Below, piece after piece: positions 32,402 to 42,975 of a stretch of DNA of 64,000 bases. The DNA is taken from contig OX578281.1 in assembly GCA_951217055.1 (NCBI GenBank), forward strand, positions 13,114,447 to 13,178,446. Reading direction: 5' to 3'. The position numbers were made by a program, and so were the translations under genes. This DNA is from Gerris lacustris. Its lineage: Eukaryota; Arthropoda; Insecta; Hemiptera; Gerridae. Under the pieces are notes generated by a model. The model saw only the letters and a list, made by a program, of their open reading frames with translations. It made no database searches and had not been told where the DNA came from. Positions within the stretch are counted from its first letter, which is position 1, and each line of letters opens with the position of its first letter.

Positions 32402-33262
32402 CAGTGGCGCACCCAGGGGGGGGGGGGGGGGGGGGCACGGGGGGCATCATTTAATAGAGAGTACTCTCTATTAAAACTTGCTAAGTAGTAATATGTAATG
32501 TTGAAGTTTTATATATTTATTTTAATGTTTTTTTAATATTTGTGACTGAGTAATAAGTGGGTGTTATGTAAATTATTAGATTTTTATTAATTTAGACAAA
32601 CTCTTTCTTTGAGGAATAACTTATACATCATCTAAATGTATTTTTGAATCAAAATTATAAGGATTGAAAATGACCTTAGAGAAGGGTCGAAACGTCTCTT
32701 AATAAAAAAATATATGAAAACTATAAGTTTTTGAGTATTTATTAAACACCTGGGAAAAAAATCCGTCAAACAGAATTAACATATGATACTAATACTATCA
32801 GCTAATTTCTGTTAAACTCAAAACATTTGGCGGACGTATTTTTTTTTTTTTTGTTAATTCACATAACTAAAATAGTTTTAAAATGTACCAATTTATTTTT
32901 CTGGCTACTAAAATAAAACATTAATCTATTATATAATGTACAACAAAATATTATTAGAATGTATATAATTTTGTTTAAATAAAATACCCCGGTCTTCATG
33001 TCCCGTTCATAAAAAACTTTTTTTATTTATTTATATATAATAAAATTTTAGATGCTCTTAGAATAGGCTACAAAGACGTTTTCAAGTAACGTAAACTATA
33101 AAAATTTTCCCGGGGGGGGGGGGCCCCCGGACCTCCCTAAAAGAGGGCCCAGCCCCCCTTCTTGTCTGTGATTATGCTAAGCCCACATTACATCCCCTTC
33201 CCCCTCCCCTTATTTTTTTTAATCTGTGCCCCTCCCAAAAACAAATCCTGGGTGCGCCACTG
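32402..33262. mobile_element. hAT non-autonomous element with perfect 8-bp TSD
   Basis: TIR CAGTGGCGCACCCAGG / CCTGGGTGCGCCACTG, flanked by GTGTGATT at 32394..32401 and 33263..33270. It has long G-tracts just inside both ends (32416..32434, 33113..33122) and no transposase. It carries a hammerhead-like motif at 32663..32698. Confidence 0.92.
32663..32698 (+). ncRNA. Hammerhead-like motif (degenerate)
   Basis: ATTGAAAATGACC-TTAGAGAAG-GGTCGAAACGTC resembles the hammerhead layout of CUGANGA, stem II, GAAAC, GUC. Stem II pairs GACC with GGTC and GAAACGTC is intact, but the first core block is mutated. Probably a relic. Confidence 0.35.
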
Positions 33263-33281
33263 GTGTGATTCACATATCAAA

Positions 33282-33395
33282 ATGTCTTTTAATGACAACA
33301 AACAATTCTGGACCGAATCTAGCGGCCGTTGTGGGATATTAAAGATAAAAGATATTGCAATAAACAAATTCGAAAAGAAGGCTAAGCGGTATTAA
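33282..33395 (+). pseudogene. Truncated frame, possible MADF-type (PIF/Harbinger accessory) start
   Basis: The 37-codon frame starts MSFNDNKQFWTE, follows the word region of W5 like a 5' UTR plus start, and ends at 33395. N-x-x-FW-x-E near the start is how many MADF-domain proteins of PIF/Harbinger elements begin, but the remainder (SSGRCGILKIKDIAINKFEK) does not continue the domain, as if internally deleted. The element's ends (TAA plus AGCCCC) agree with that superfamily. The identification rests on a short motif and is weak. Confidence 0.3.
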
Positions 33396-33804
33396 TGGGA
33401 AGGAAATATTTCCGGATTGTAACAAAAAGTTTATAAAAGCAAAAATCTTGCGATTTTATCGCAATATTTTATATTTTTTGTAGTTTTTAAGTTGTGTATC
33501 TTTTTATAGTTATTAAAATTTGGATTACAAATATATATCGCGTTTCCAAAATGGCGGCTATTTTACCACTGAAAAAATTTAAACAATACACAAAAAAAAA
33601 ATGTCCGCACTACCCCATTAGGAACGGTCCTAAAAATAAGGCAAAATACATAAATATATTTCTCTGTGGTCCAATCATATTTCGGAGTTGATATAAAAAA
33701 GTTAAATTTCAAGTGGCCGTAAAAAATAGATTGTACCCTTTGTAATATTATAATTAATTTGTGGATCCTTTTAAGGTAATAAATAATCATGCTAGATTTT
33801 ACGT

Positions 33805-33838
33805 GGCAACGTTTCGGCACTACCTGCCATTTTTAAGC
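33805..33838 (-). ncRNA. Hammerhead-like motif (degenerate)
   Basis: The minus strand reads TTAAAAATGGCAGGTAGTGC then CGAAACGTTGC: stem II TGGCA/TGCC followed by GAAAC. The CUGANGA block is eroded. Same layout as the motifs at 32663 and 53147. Confidence 0.35.
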
Positions 33839-34369
33839 CTACGTCAATAATACTTTATTTATAAAAAATCATCGTAATGATAAAAAAAACCCAGCACAAT
33901 GTTCCTGATATTGAACAATACCTTCTTAAAGCTATTGTGACAATAATTAATTGTGGATAAAAAAGTAAAATTTCGAAACATCACATTGTTCCATCGTCAA
34001 AATAATAAATAAGATCGGAATATTCTCCTCACATTAAATATTAAATCCTTAATCTGTTCTTTGTTAACCATTACTAAATATTAACAATAATAAAGTAATG
34101 GCTAGAAACGGGTGTAAATATAACATAATGAATATTAAAAATCATAAATCTGTTAATTAATTTTATCACAGCTATTATCATATCACTCTGTTATCATAAA
34201 CTCTGTCAAACAATATTTTATATACGACAGTACCTACTTATAGAGTAGGATTGTAGAAGAAGAATTTTTATGACAATAATTTTAGGCTAGAGACGAGAAT
34301 TCTTTAATTCTTGAAAGTAAACAGTTTATATTCTATGGTTTTAGGTTTCTGTACTAAGTACAAAAAGAA

Positions 34370-34373
<4 letters not shown>

Positions 34374-34410
<37 letters not shown>
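34374..34410. repeat. (TA)n microsatellite
   Basis: Uninterrupted TA run. A longer one lies at 34990..35055. Confidence 0.9.
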
Positions 34411-34572
34411 CGGCTCTGTCTGTCTGTCCGTTGGTGTCTGTCCGTTGCTTGTTTCAATTCATAGACTACTATAGCCAGTGCTCGATTTCTAGAAATTGAG
34501 GTGCCGGAACTACACTACTCTCTTTACCCCCCCCCCCCCCCATAGAAGGGGGGTCCACCCCCCTAACTAAAG

Positions 34573-34701
34573 AGTAAACCTAAGAGTTTTAGACATAAAC
34601 CCACACTGCAATCAGGTGGGTTTTGTGTGGAAACTTATTAAACCTAAGAGTTTTAGACATAAACCCACACTGCAATCAGGTGGGTTTTGTGTGGAAACTT
34701 A
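34573..34701 (+). repeat. Tandem duplication of a 64-bp unit
   Basis: Two near-identical copies of CTAAGAGTTTTAGACATAAA...AGGTGGGTTTTGTGTGGAAA inside the hAT element. Confidence 0.85.
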
Positions 34702-34990
34702 TATCATTTTAAGTAGTATTTGTTATAAACAATTTCTTGATTAGCATGTCACATGTTGTTATAATATAATATTCTCAATAAATAAGTAGGTACTTAGGTA
34801 TAATTAAACGAATAATTAAATCAACAAAACATTCCCTGTCTCACTCGCCCCCCGGACTTTCGTCACAGCGTCTCTGCACAGTAATTATTTAATACGATCC
34901 CTGCTATTAAAAAAAAACCTTTGTTGTTTCAGGTTATCATAATTTAGTAGTATAATCTCAACAAAAGAGATATTTTTTGTATTAGGAAAA

Positions 34991-35060
<70 letters not shown>

Positions 35061-35101
35061 TTATATAAATATATTTGTCCCTTTTTTTATATATATTAAG
35101 C

Positions 35102-35434
35102 CCTTTGAGGTTAGGAAAAACAGTAAAATTAACATTATACTGGTTCTAAGCAAGATATCAAAAATCTAATCACAGGCTTCATTCCTAATTTTAATTCTGC
35201 ACAAATTGAGCCCTATTTCAACTTCTTATGATAAATAGTACAGGCGCCATTTTAATGCAACGAGTTTTATCGTTGTATTGAAATGGCACCTGTACTATTT
35301 ATCATAGGAAGTTGAAATAGGGCTCAAATTGTGCAGAATTAAAATTAGGAATGAAGCCTGTGATCAGATTTTCGATATCTTGCTTAGAACCAATAAAATG
35401 TTCAATTTAATGATTTTTCTAACCTCAAAGAGCG
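35102..35434. repeat. Inverted repeat with ~155-bp arms
   Basis: CCTTTGAGGTTAGGAAAAAC...GGTTCTAAGCAAGATATC at the left is mirrored at the right. The centre lies near 35268 (CGAGTTTTATCG). Arms are about 90% matched, so it is older than the giant palindrome. Confidence 0.8.
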
Positions 35435-36018
35435 GTAGAGCCTAAATCAAATTTGTAGTCTCTCACTGACAAATAAAATTTTAACAAAGGATTTTAAAGA
35501 AATCTTAGTGCTGATAATTTTATTTTTTATTTATCAGAGAGAGAGGTCCCGGAACGCCGTTCCGCCTCAAATCGAGCCCTGACTATAGCTAGGAACATGA
35601 AATAATTTACTTAAAAATTCACTTAATAATTTTAACTTAAATGTACAGAAACCGGCGATTATCGCCCCACGTACATACGTGAAGCGCGCCTTACTTGTTT
35701 CAAACTATTGTTATACATGTCATGTAAGCAAATGAAAGTAGGCATTGTCAACGGGAAAATCGTCATAAAGAATACAGTTTAATAACCATTATTTTTTTTT
35801 GTAAAAAAAAAGATTGTATGTACTATGTACTTACATATAAATGCACTATCATAATGACCTCGATTCGATTTGAATGATAGATTGTTCCTCGACATTCTTT
35901 TACCTTGAGATGTAATGACATTGTTTAAAGTAGTGATAATCATTAGAAAAATATGTTTACTTAATATTTAACACTACTTTATAAAACCATATTACAATAT
36001 TCTTGAGTCTAGAGCAGG

Positions 36019-36120
36019 GATTCCCAACGGGGTCCAGGTGGACCCCTTGGTGGTCTGTGGAAATTTAAAAGGGGTCTATAATATTCCAGGGGTCTATTGG
36101 GGATCGTTGATAAATTAAGT
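36019..36120 (+). mobile_element. hAT terminus fragment
   Basis: CAGGGATTCCCAACGGGGTCC followed by GGTCTGTGG and GGGGTCTAT words is the typical start of hAT elements with CAGNGGTTCCCAA ends. The opposite end was not found. Confidence 0.45.
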
Positions 36121-36439
36121 GGAAATTAAATCATTTCTTAAGCCATCAACTTTTATAATATAAATAATGCTTGAGGATTAGAAGTCTCTTTCAATATTTC
36201 TTTATTAATTGCAAAAGCAGGATATCCACATACCACTGGTGAAAAAATAATATCGCCCACCAGTAATAAAAACTGTTATGAAAATGAACCCCGAACCTGT
36301 TTTAAAAAGTACTCTGCACAGTTATTAACTCCATACAACGCCGTATGGATGAAATGTCAAAATATACTAAAAAAAATAGTTATTTATGTAACTAGGCAGC
36401 AAAATGGAATTTTTCTGACGAATGATTAAATTAGCCTCC

Positions 36440-37210
36440 GAGCCGGAGGCGAGGTCAGGCTATGGAAATTAACTGCCGAGGCGAAGCCGAGGCAGGTACT
36501 TTATTCGATTGACTGCCGAGGCGAAGCCGAGGCAGGCAATATATCAATATGAGGCAGAAATGTTTCCTTTGCTGCCTTGTTGCATACAATATTTTTCCTA
36601 CTGGCGGCAGAAAAATGTTTCCTATAAATAATGTTCATTTTATAATACTTACTTACTTATCAAATACTATTATTGAACTATTCAAATTAAAAAAAAAAAA
36701 AAACAAGCAACAATATCAAATGTTACAATTATAATAAATGAATTGACAGAAATACAGTAAAAACAAAACCAAATGATGATAATAGACGAGCTGCAGTGTT
36801 GCCACTAATTTAATTATTTTAAGACCTACTAATTTTTGTAATATTTTATTTCTTTTTTTTATCTTTTTACTCCATTCTATTTTATAAATATAATCTATAA
36901 TAAGTATTTATTATAAATAAATTCGTAATATTTTTAAGGTAAATTGTTAAAATAATTTAGGTTAAAGATAATATAAAAGAATAGGTTGTTTGTTTATTTA
37001 TTTGTAGCGGGGAATGTGGGCGTGGCTTAGCCTGGAAAAATCCTCAGCAAAATACGATTTTGCCGCCTAGGCAGCAAAATCGCATTTTACTGCGTATTGT
37101 AAAGTTTTCTTGAAACCTCAGAGAAATTAAACTTTCATGCCTAAAAACAGTTCAATAATGCGTAATTTTGCTGCCGCTAGTAGGAAAAATCCTTAATTTG
37201 TGAAATGCAA
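36440..37210. repeat. Repeat remnants with CTGCCGAGGCGAAGCCGAGG words
   Basis: Two copies of CTGCCGAGGCGAAGCCGAGG lie near 36470 and 36510. CAGCAAAAT / GGCGGCAGAAAAAT words recur near 36560, 36600, 37065 and 37180. No gene seen; the 61-codon frame at 36549 is repeat-derived. Confidence 0.45.
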
Positions 37211-38585
37211 AATTGTAAACTTTCTGTGCAGTTGGATGAATCCAATTTTTGGTGTTAAATGTTCGTTATTATAGCTCTAAACTAAGAGAAATTACAGAAG
37301 ATTTTCTTAAACGTTATACGTTCGTTAAACCTTAACTTTTCAATATAAATATTTTAATAGCTTAATTGAAAAGTTTTCTTTATAATAGAGAAATCAATTA
37401 GAAAACCAAGCCAGTGACCTCAATGTTGACGAGAGATGGCCAGGAGCATTAATGTAAGAATAAAAGAAACCCCTATTGGGTTTTGAAAGGCTTCGGTCTT
37501 CTTCATTTTTGCAGTTTCGTAATGCCATTATTTTATCATTGTGTATCAGTTACCCTTGGCATTAAAAAGAAACCGTTTCATGAGCGCCACCGTTTTATAC
37601 TTTTATATAATGGCTTTTGTATAGAGGGTTTGCTTCGAAAAGCTTATTGTAACAATATCTTATAAAAATAGTCTGCCTAAGAGCACGACACATATAGCTT
37701 CCTCACGTCCTACTTCGTATACTTTAATGATTTTATGCTTTAACAACCTATATTATTGTCAAATTTATTTAATTTTCCATCCGTATTTTAAATAACATGT
37801 CAAAAAGGTTTTTTTTTCTATGTGTTTTACATGAATTGAAATATCAATTTAGCAAAATTTTAAAAGCGCAGACTGTTGAAATTAATCTGGGGCTACTTTC
37901 GACAAACCATCTAAATTTCATCAAAAATCAAGTCATTTAAGATATAGGTGTAAATAAATGTATTTTTATGCGCATGTGGAAGAAAGAAATGGGCGCAGAA
38001 GGTTAAAACTTATGTGGAACTAACAATAGGCTAATTATGGATTATTTTTCAAATTTAATTGGAATCGAATGAGTAGTTTTTAAGATATATTATATTAGTT
38101 TGAAAAAAACAGACCGATAGACCGACAGACAGACATGGAACCAAAAATGATATCTGATGTTTGAAACGAATTTTTGTTTTTGAAATGATGAAATTGTTTT
38201 GTTTTTTAAGAACGATTAAATAGCTTCCTTTACCTGTTTAGTTGGAAAGAATATAGTAATTAAAATACTTGAAGAAAAATTACCTGAAGGTTAAAGTTTA
38301 TTTTAAACTTCAACTTAATTATAATTTCATTTATACAGGGTGGTGCAGCGCGAATGACCACATTTTAAATGGTCACCATGAGCTTTCAAGCAAAAACGTG
38401 GAAGTTTACTGGACATAAGTCAAATTTTTAAATGTGGAAGATAATTTCCGATAAATGACGCTTTGTAGATTTACACATTCTTAGAGGCGCTCGGCGAAGT
38501 TGCGCATCACGTTCTCTAACATCTCTTCAGGGAATCTGATTTTTCATCTCCTACTCAAAGGATAACAAAATGGATACTATCCAGT

Positions 38586-38648
38586 AATGAATACTTCCAA
38601 CAAGATGGAGCCACTTCACACACAAGTGTTCATGGATCGTGTGAATAA
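38586..38648 (+). pseudogene. mariner/Tc1-like transposase fragment (second catalytic Asp block)
   Basis: NEYFQQDGATSHTSVHGSCE then stop. The FQQDGA-x-x-H motif contains the second catalytic aspartate of IS630/Tc1/mariner transposases. The N-terminal DNA-binding region, the first Asp and the third acidic residue are missing. Orientation agrees with the enclosing TIRs. Certainly inactive. Confidence 0.85.
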
Positions 38649-38777
38649 TGCGAATGTGGAAATCGACAAGGACGTCATTTATTGGATATTACCTTCCACA
38701 CTTAAAAATTTGACTTATGTCCAGTAAACTTCCACATTTTTGCTTGAAAATTTGCTTTATTTCAATCTCCTACCTTT

Positions 38778-39313
38778 CAGTGGCGTATCTAGGGGGGGGG
38801 GGGGGGGGGGGCATTGGGGGCACGTGCCCCCCCCCCCCCCCCCAGACGGGCCCAGACCCGATAGAGAAATAAAAAAAAAAAAAAAAAAATACGCCGTATG
38901 TTTTTTTTAATACATATTTTTACATTCACCTCATATTCAATTTCACCTCAGAAATGCATAAAAGCGCTGTTTTGAGAGATCATATTTTCAAAATTTTCCG
39001 GGGGAGGGCCCCCGGACCCCCCCCCCCATAGATCACCCCCTCCCAATAACTAACTTCAGACGACGCCCATGACTTACAGTAAGATATTGTACTACAGTAA
39101 GCATCAGCATAACATTTTCTAACGAATACGTTCTAAACATAGTTATTGTTACTTGGGCGCGGAGATTGTTTATTTTTGAGGGGGTGGGGCTACTTTGATA
39201 AATAAGTAGTACCCTTTTCTTGTTTCCACGACAAATCCCCCCCCCCCCTCCCCTCCAATCTAAACTGACTTAGAATGTGCCCCCTCCAGACCTAGCCGCT
39301 GGATACGCCACTG
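38778..39313. mobile_element. hAT non-autonomous element with perfect 8-bp TSD
   Basis: TIR CAGTGGCGTATCTAGGGG / ...GGATACGCCACTG, flanked by CTACCTTT at 38770..38777 and 39314..39321. Long G- and C-tracts lie inside the left end. Same general type as 32402..33262. Confidence 0.92.
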
Positions 39314-40383
39314 CTACCTTTAGTATTAAGCACATGGTGACCATTTAAATGTGGTCATCCACGCTGCGCCACCCTGTATAATCGAGTATTGTCCCGACGA
39401 CGCACCTCAAAATAATTTGTTTAGCTAAGCTAAGGCAACCACATTTATTTCAATAAAAATAAATGTTTGTTTTGATTTGTTGGTCTTTAAATAGATATAA
39501 CAACTTATCTAAATTAATTTACTTATATAGTTTTACTTCTTTCCTAAATATAAAATTAAGCCCGTTCCTACGGGCCTAAGGAATCGTATGTATAATAAAG
39601 AAAGTATTTTGCATTACAAGGGAAATAATACTTTTTAAGAAAATCATTTAAGCTTTGAAATTATGAGATATTTTTGTCTAAACTAATAAAATGTTATTGC
39701 TTCCTAAGTATTTTCAGTTGAAAATATATATCTACAATAATGATATATAACGAAATTTTTCAAAAAAGTATAATTTTAAGATTTATACGAGTATAGTAAA
39801 TGCAAAGTAATACGCAATTATTAAGGATAAGGAGGCAATAATCCTGTAAATGGACGTAAAAAGCATACAAAACATATCACTTTTTTCATTTAAACACGTA
39901 AATCTCTCAAATTTGAGTTCATGAAAGTTTACAATCATTTCTCTTATGTATATTTTGGGTGAATTAGAAAGTGAGTATAAGTTTGTAGGGTTTCAGGTTA
40001 GGGGATTATTAGTTTAAAACTAGGCTTTGAAAGCATTAAAAACTATTTCATTATCGGTTTTTGCTTCAGAGCTTACCCAAGGTAACGGAAGCTATGTCAT
40101 TGTTCTGAAAAACGAAACATTTCTTATGTCTACCATTTCAAACATTCCAAAACAGAAATTCGTTTCAGACTTAAGGAAAAATTTTTGGTTCACTTTCTAT
40201 CGTTCAATTTTTTGCGAACCAACATATCTTAAAAAACTACTCGTCTGATTTCAATTAAATTTAAATAGTAGGTCATAATTACCCCATTGCATTGATGGCT
40301 GATATAAGTTTCAACCTGCGGTCTCCATTTATTCCTCTTCCACATGCGCACAAACATAATATATTTAATTTAAATTAAAATAT

Positions 40384-40530
40384 AATTATCATTAACTACG
40401 GGAGATATACAGAGAAAAATAGACCCCAGCACCGGAACTTGAACCACGGGCGTCCTATATATCTGTTACAGGCGCTCTTATATACCAATTGAGCTATACT
40501 GGAGAATTATCTTTCTCTGTCGTTACCGAT
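40384..40530. mobile_element. Inverted-repeat element enclosing a tRNA-like sequence, copy 2
   Basis: The left end AATTATCATTAACTACGGGA matches copy 1 (31931). The minus strand has TATAGCTCAATTGGTA (A-box region) and CGTGGTTCAAGTTCCGG (B-box region), closer to a real tRNA than copy 1. The right inverted end is degraded (CTTTCTCTGTCGTTACCG). Confidence 0.65.
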
Positions 40531-41225
40531 ACCAAGTCCCTTTTATATTTTGCTAAATCGGTACTTCAATTCATATAAAAAATCAAAATAATTTTGACGG
40601 ATTTATAAAAGAAGGGGGGGGGGATTAAATACCTAAATTTGACAATAATGGGTTGTGTAATAGCATAAATTCATTAAAGTATACGCAATAGGACGCGAGG
40701 AAGCTATGTGCCACACTGATTGGCAGACTATTGTTATAATTGTTGTTATAATTGATTTTTATAAGTGTCTTAATTAATCAGGGTTTATTTGGAAGTATAC
40801 AACTGTAGAATGATATTACGTCAATATTATTAAGATAACTCGAAGTTATTGCTTAAGTTAAAGCTTCTTTTATTACACCGAATCTTAACGTTATAAACGT
40901 TATCTTAACGTTAAAAGCTGTAAAGACATTTGATGAGGCCTAGTGGCCTAGTTAGAAGGGTTGAAGAATAAGACCAGCTATTCGTCCTACACAATAACTT
41001 TCCCAGTTTTATTAACCCACAGACTTCGTTTTAACAGTCACAGACAATTTTATGTTCGAACCGTGTCGATATGGAGGGCAACAATGACATAACCTAGAGG
41101 TCAATAACTCATGATTGGTAACACTGACACGTGTGAGGGTAGTTAACTCATGTCCTAATAAACAGACACGTGCTGTAGACAAATCAACCACTCTACTTCT
41201 TTTCTCTAAGGATTCTTCAATGTAC

Positions 41226-41990
41226 ACTATACTTAACTTCGAAAAATCTTTGATTAGAATACGTCGCGTCAGAGAGGTTTCGTAAAGTGACGAAGGTTCA
41301 AGGATCTTATAAAATAGGGATTGAGCACTAGGCGAAAAAAGTGTCGCCAAGAACTTGGAAAAATCTAGTAGGATAGATTACCTTCCCGTATGGCTATAAT
41401 TGTAGAAGATCAAGAAGAATGGGAAAAATTCTTAAAAATTCGATCAGGTTATGTTTTTTTCTTCCCTCGCGTTTCATATTTCTCCTTGTTTGGTAGTTTG
41501 TGATTTCTCCCTTGCTTTATGTTCAATTTATTTTTTAGTGATTTTGGACTATATTTAAGCAATCTTGTTTACTGTGTTTGCAGTTACAAAGGTAAGTTGT
41601 TAAAATTTGTAAAAATCTAATTCTGTAATAGAAATAACCCGTTTCCAAATAATTTAATATTAATTATTCGGTTATTAAAAACTATTCTAATAGCTAAATT
41701 TTATTAATATATTAAATTAAAACTGTAAATTGAAATATAAATCCTTAAAACAATAAAATATTTAATTAAAAACTTAATTCGTTTCATTCAAAAATAAACA
41801 ATGGATAACAGTCGGGAAGAAATTCGTCTTACTAATGCGCACGCACATTGGTAGTTTGATGTAGATTTTTTCCAAGTTCTTGGCGACACTTCTTATCCCA
41901 GGAGATATGCTTAGTGCTCAATCCCTATTTTAAAAGATCCTTGCGAAGGTTGCTGTGACGTCAGGCATCCTCCATGATTTTTTGTCAGGC
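41226..41990. repeat. Inverted pair of a TGACGTCA-containing repeat
   Basis: GTCAGAGAGGTTTCGTAAAG...GCGAAAAAAGTGTCGCCAAG (41264..41350) returns inverted at 41858..41990 (CCAAGTTCTTGGCGACACTT). A direct partial copy follows at 42411..42600. The 112-codon minus frame at 41012..41350 runs through this repeat and shows no domain. Confidence 0.6.
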
Positions 41991-42410
41991 TCATAACAAA
42001 CAATTGTTTACTTTTGTTCTGTAATCATTTTATAGTTTCCTCTTTTTATTCTGTTAAAAGCTTTTTTAACTGTGTTTTTAAGCTGTTTAAGCTGTTTTAA
42101 CCTAATCATTATATCAGTAACATCATTAATAAGCCAATAAGTTTATACATTATGTATGGATGATAAAACAAATAATTCTCACAAATAACTCAAATAAGAT
42201 ATAAAAGATAACTTACTTACAGATGTTACACCACACAGAAAATGGATCAGTATTGCAGTAAAAGTGACATTTTTATCTTTTAAGGCTCTATGGTTGCACC
42301 TAAATTCAAAGTATTGAGACATTTTTCATTCTTAAATTAATAAAATTTATTAAAAAATAATAATAATAATAAAATAAAATGGCACTGATAAAACCCAGTT
42401 GTATACTGTT

Positions 42411-42900
42411 TATACGTCGCGTCAGAGAGGTTACGTAAAAGTGACAAAGGTTGCTGTGACGTCATGCGCCCTCCATGATTTTTCGTCAGGTTATCTTTTC
42501 TGGCTCATAACAAACCATTGTTTACTAGAGTTCTGTAAGCATTTTATAGTTTTTTCCTCTTTTCATTCTATTAAAAGCTTTTTTAACCGTTTTTGACCTT
42601 ATCATGTATCAGTAACATCATTAATAAGCCAATAAATGTATACATTATAGATGATAAAGCAAATAATTGATTAAAAAATAATAATAAAATAAAATAGCAC
42701 TGATAAACCCCAGAAGTACATTGTTTGTTATGAGCCAGGGCAGCTTAGCCAACGTAACAACACACACTTTTTTTACGTAAGAGACGTCACACTTCCCCGG
42801 CGTATTATGAGCTAGCGCAGATTAGCCAACGTAACAACAAACACTTTTTTTTACGTAAGTGACGTCAAACTTCCCCAGCGTATAGAGAAATCTCTTACTC
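42411..42900 (+). repeat. Repeat cluster with ACGTAAGTGACGTCA words
   Basis: Contains GCGTCAGAGAGGTTACGTAA and two adjacent copies of TTAGCCAACGTAACAACA...TTTTTTACGTAAG(A/T)GACGTCA (about 42740 and 42825). It leads directly into the pogo relic and may be its terminal region. Confidence 0.5.
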
Positions 42901-42975
42901 TTAGTTTAGAATTTGTTTTGGACATTTATAAAGCTCTTGAATTTTTACAGCGTAATTTACTCACCGACACATGTC

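Larger units (their letters stand above)
32131..33420 (+). mobile_element. Word element W5 (CCCAACATGTTGGG), right end lost, split by a hAT
   Basis: Left end TAAAGCCCCCCATGGACGAC resembles the 2192 element's TAAAGGCCCCCATACACGAT. The palindrome CCCAACATGTTGGG, or part of it, recurs at least six times (32144..32302). A hAT (32402..33262) interrupts the element. Beyond it the sequence resumes with a short reading frame at 33282. I see no right terminus. The multiple open frames at 31942..32454 are word repeats, not genes. Confidence 0.6.
34476..35581. mobile_element. hAT element with perfect 8-bp TSD and nested foldback
   Basis: Termini CAGTGCTCGATTT / AAATCGAGCCCTG, flanked by ACTATAGC at 34468..34475 and 35582..35589. 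Inside are a 15-bp C-tract, a tandem duplication (34573..34701), an (AT)n run (34990..35055) and a long inverted repeat (35102..35434). No transposase remains. Confidence 0.9.
38336..39376 (+). mobile_element. mariner/Tc1-like element with TA duplication
   Basis: TIR CAGGGTGGTGCAGCG...GACCACATTTTAAATGGTC at the left and its near-complement at the right, with TA outside both. Without the nested hAT (38778..39313) it is about 500 bp and keeps one catalytic block of its transposase. Confidence 0.85.
37680..40731. mobile_element. Outer element of a three-level nest (AGTCTGCCAATTAGTGTGGC family)
   Basis: The left end (CATATAGCTTCCTCACGTCC..TACTTTAATGATTTTATGC) and right end (GCATAAATTCATTAAAGTAT..GGACGCGAGGAAGCTATGTG) are inverted repeats. 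Only the right end keeps the full terminus ...CACTGATTGGCAGACTA. It contains a mariner/Tc1-like element (38336..39376), itself holding a hAT (38778..39313), and a tRNA-type inverted-repeat element (40384..40530). No intact coding sequence. Confidence 0.7.

Noticed and set aside
32123..32454. Four overlapping open frames on both strands
   Set aside because: All are translations of the CCCAACATGTTGGG word repeats in element W5.
41012..41350. 112-codon minus-strand frame
   Set aside because: Overlaps an inverted repeat whose other copies do not keep the frame. No motif.
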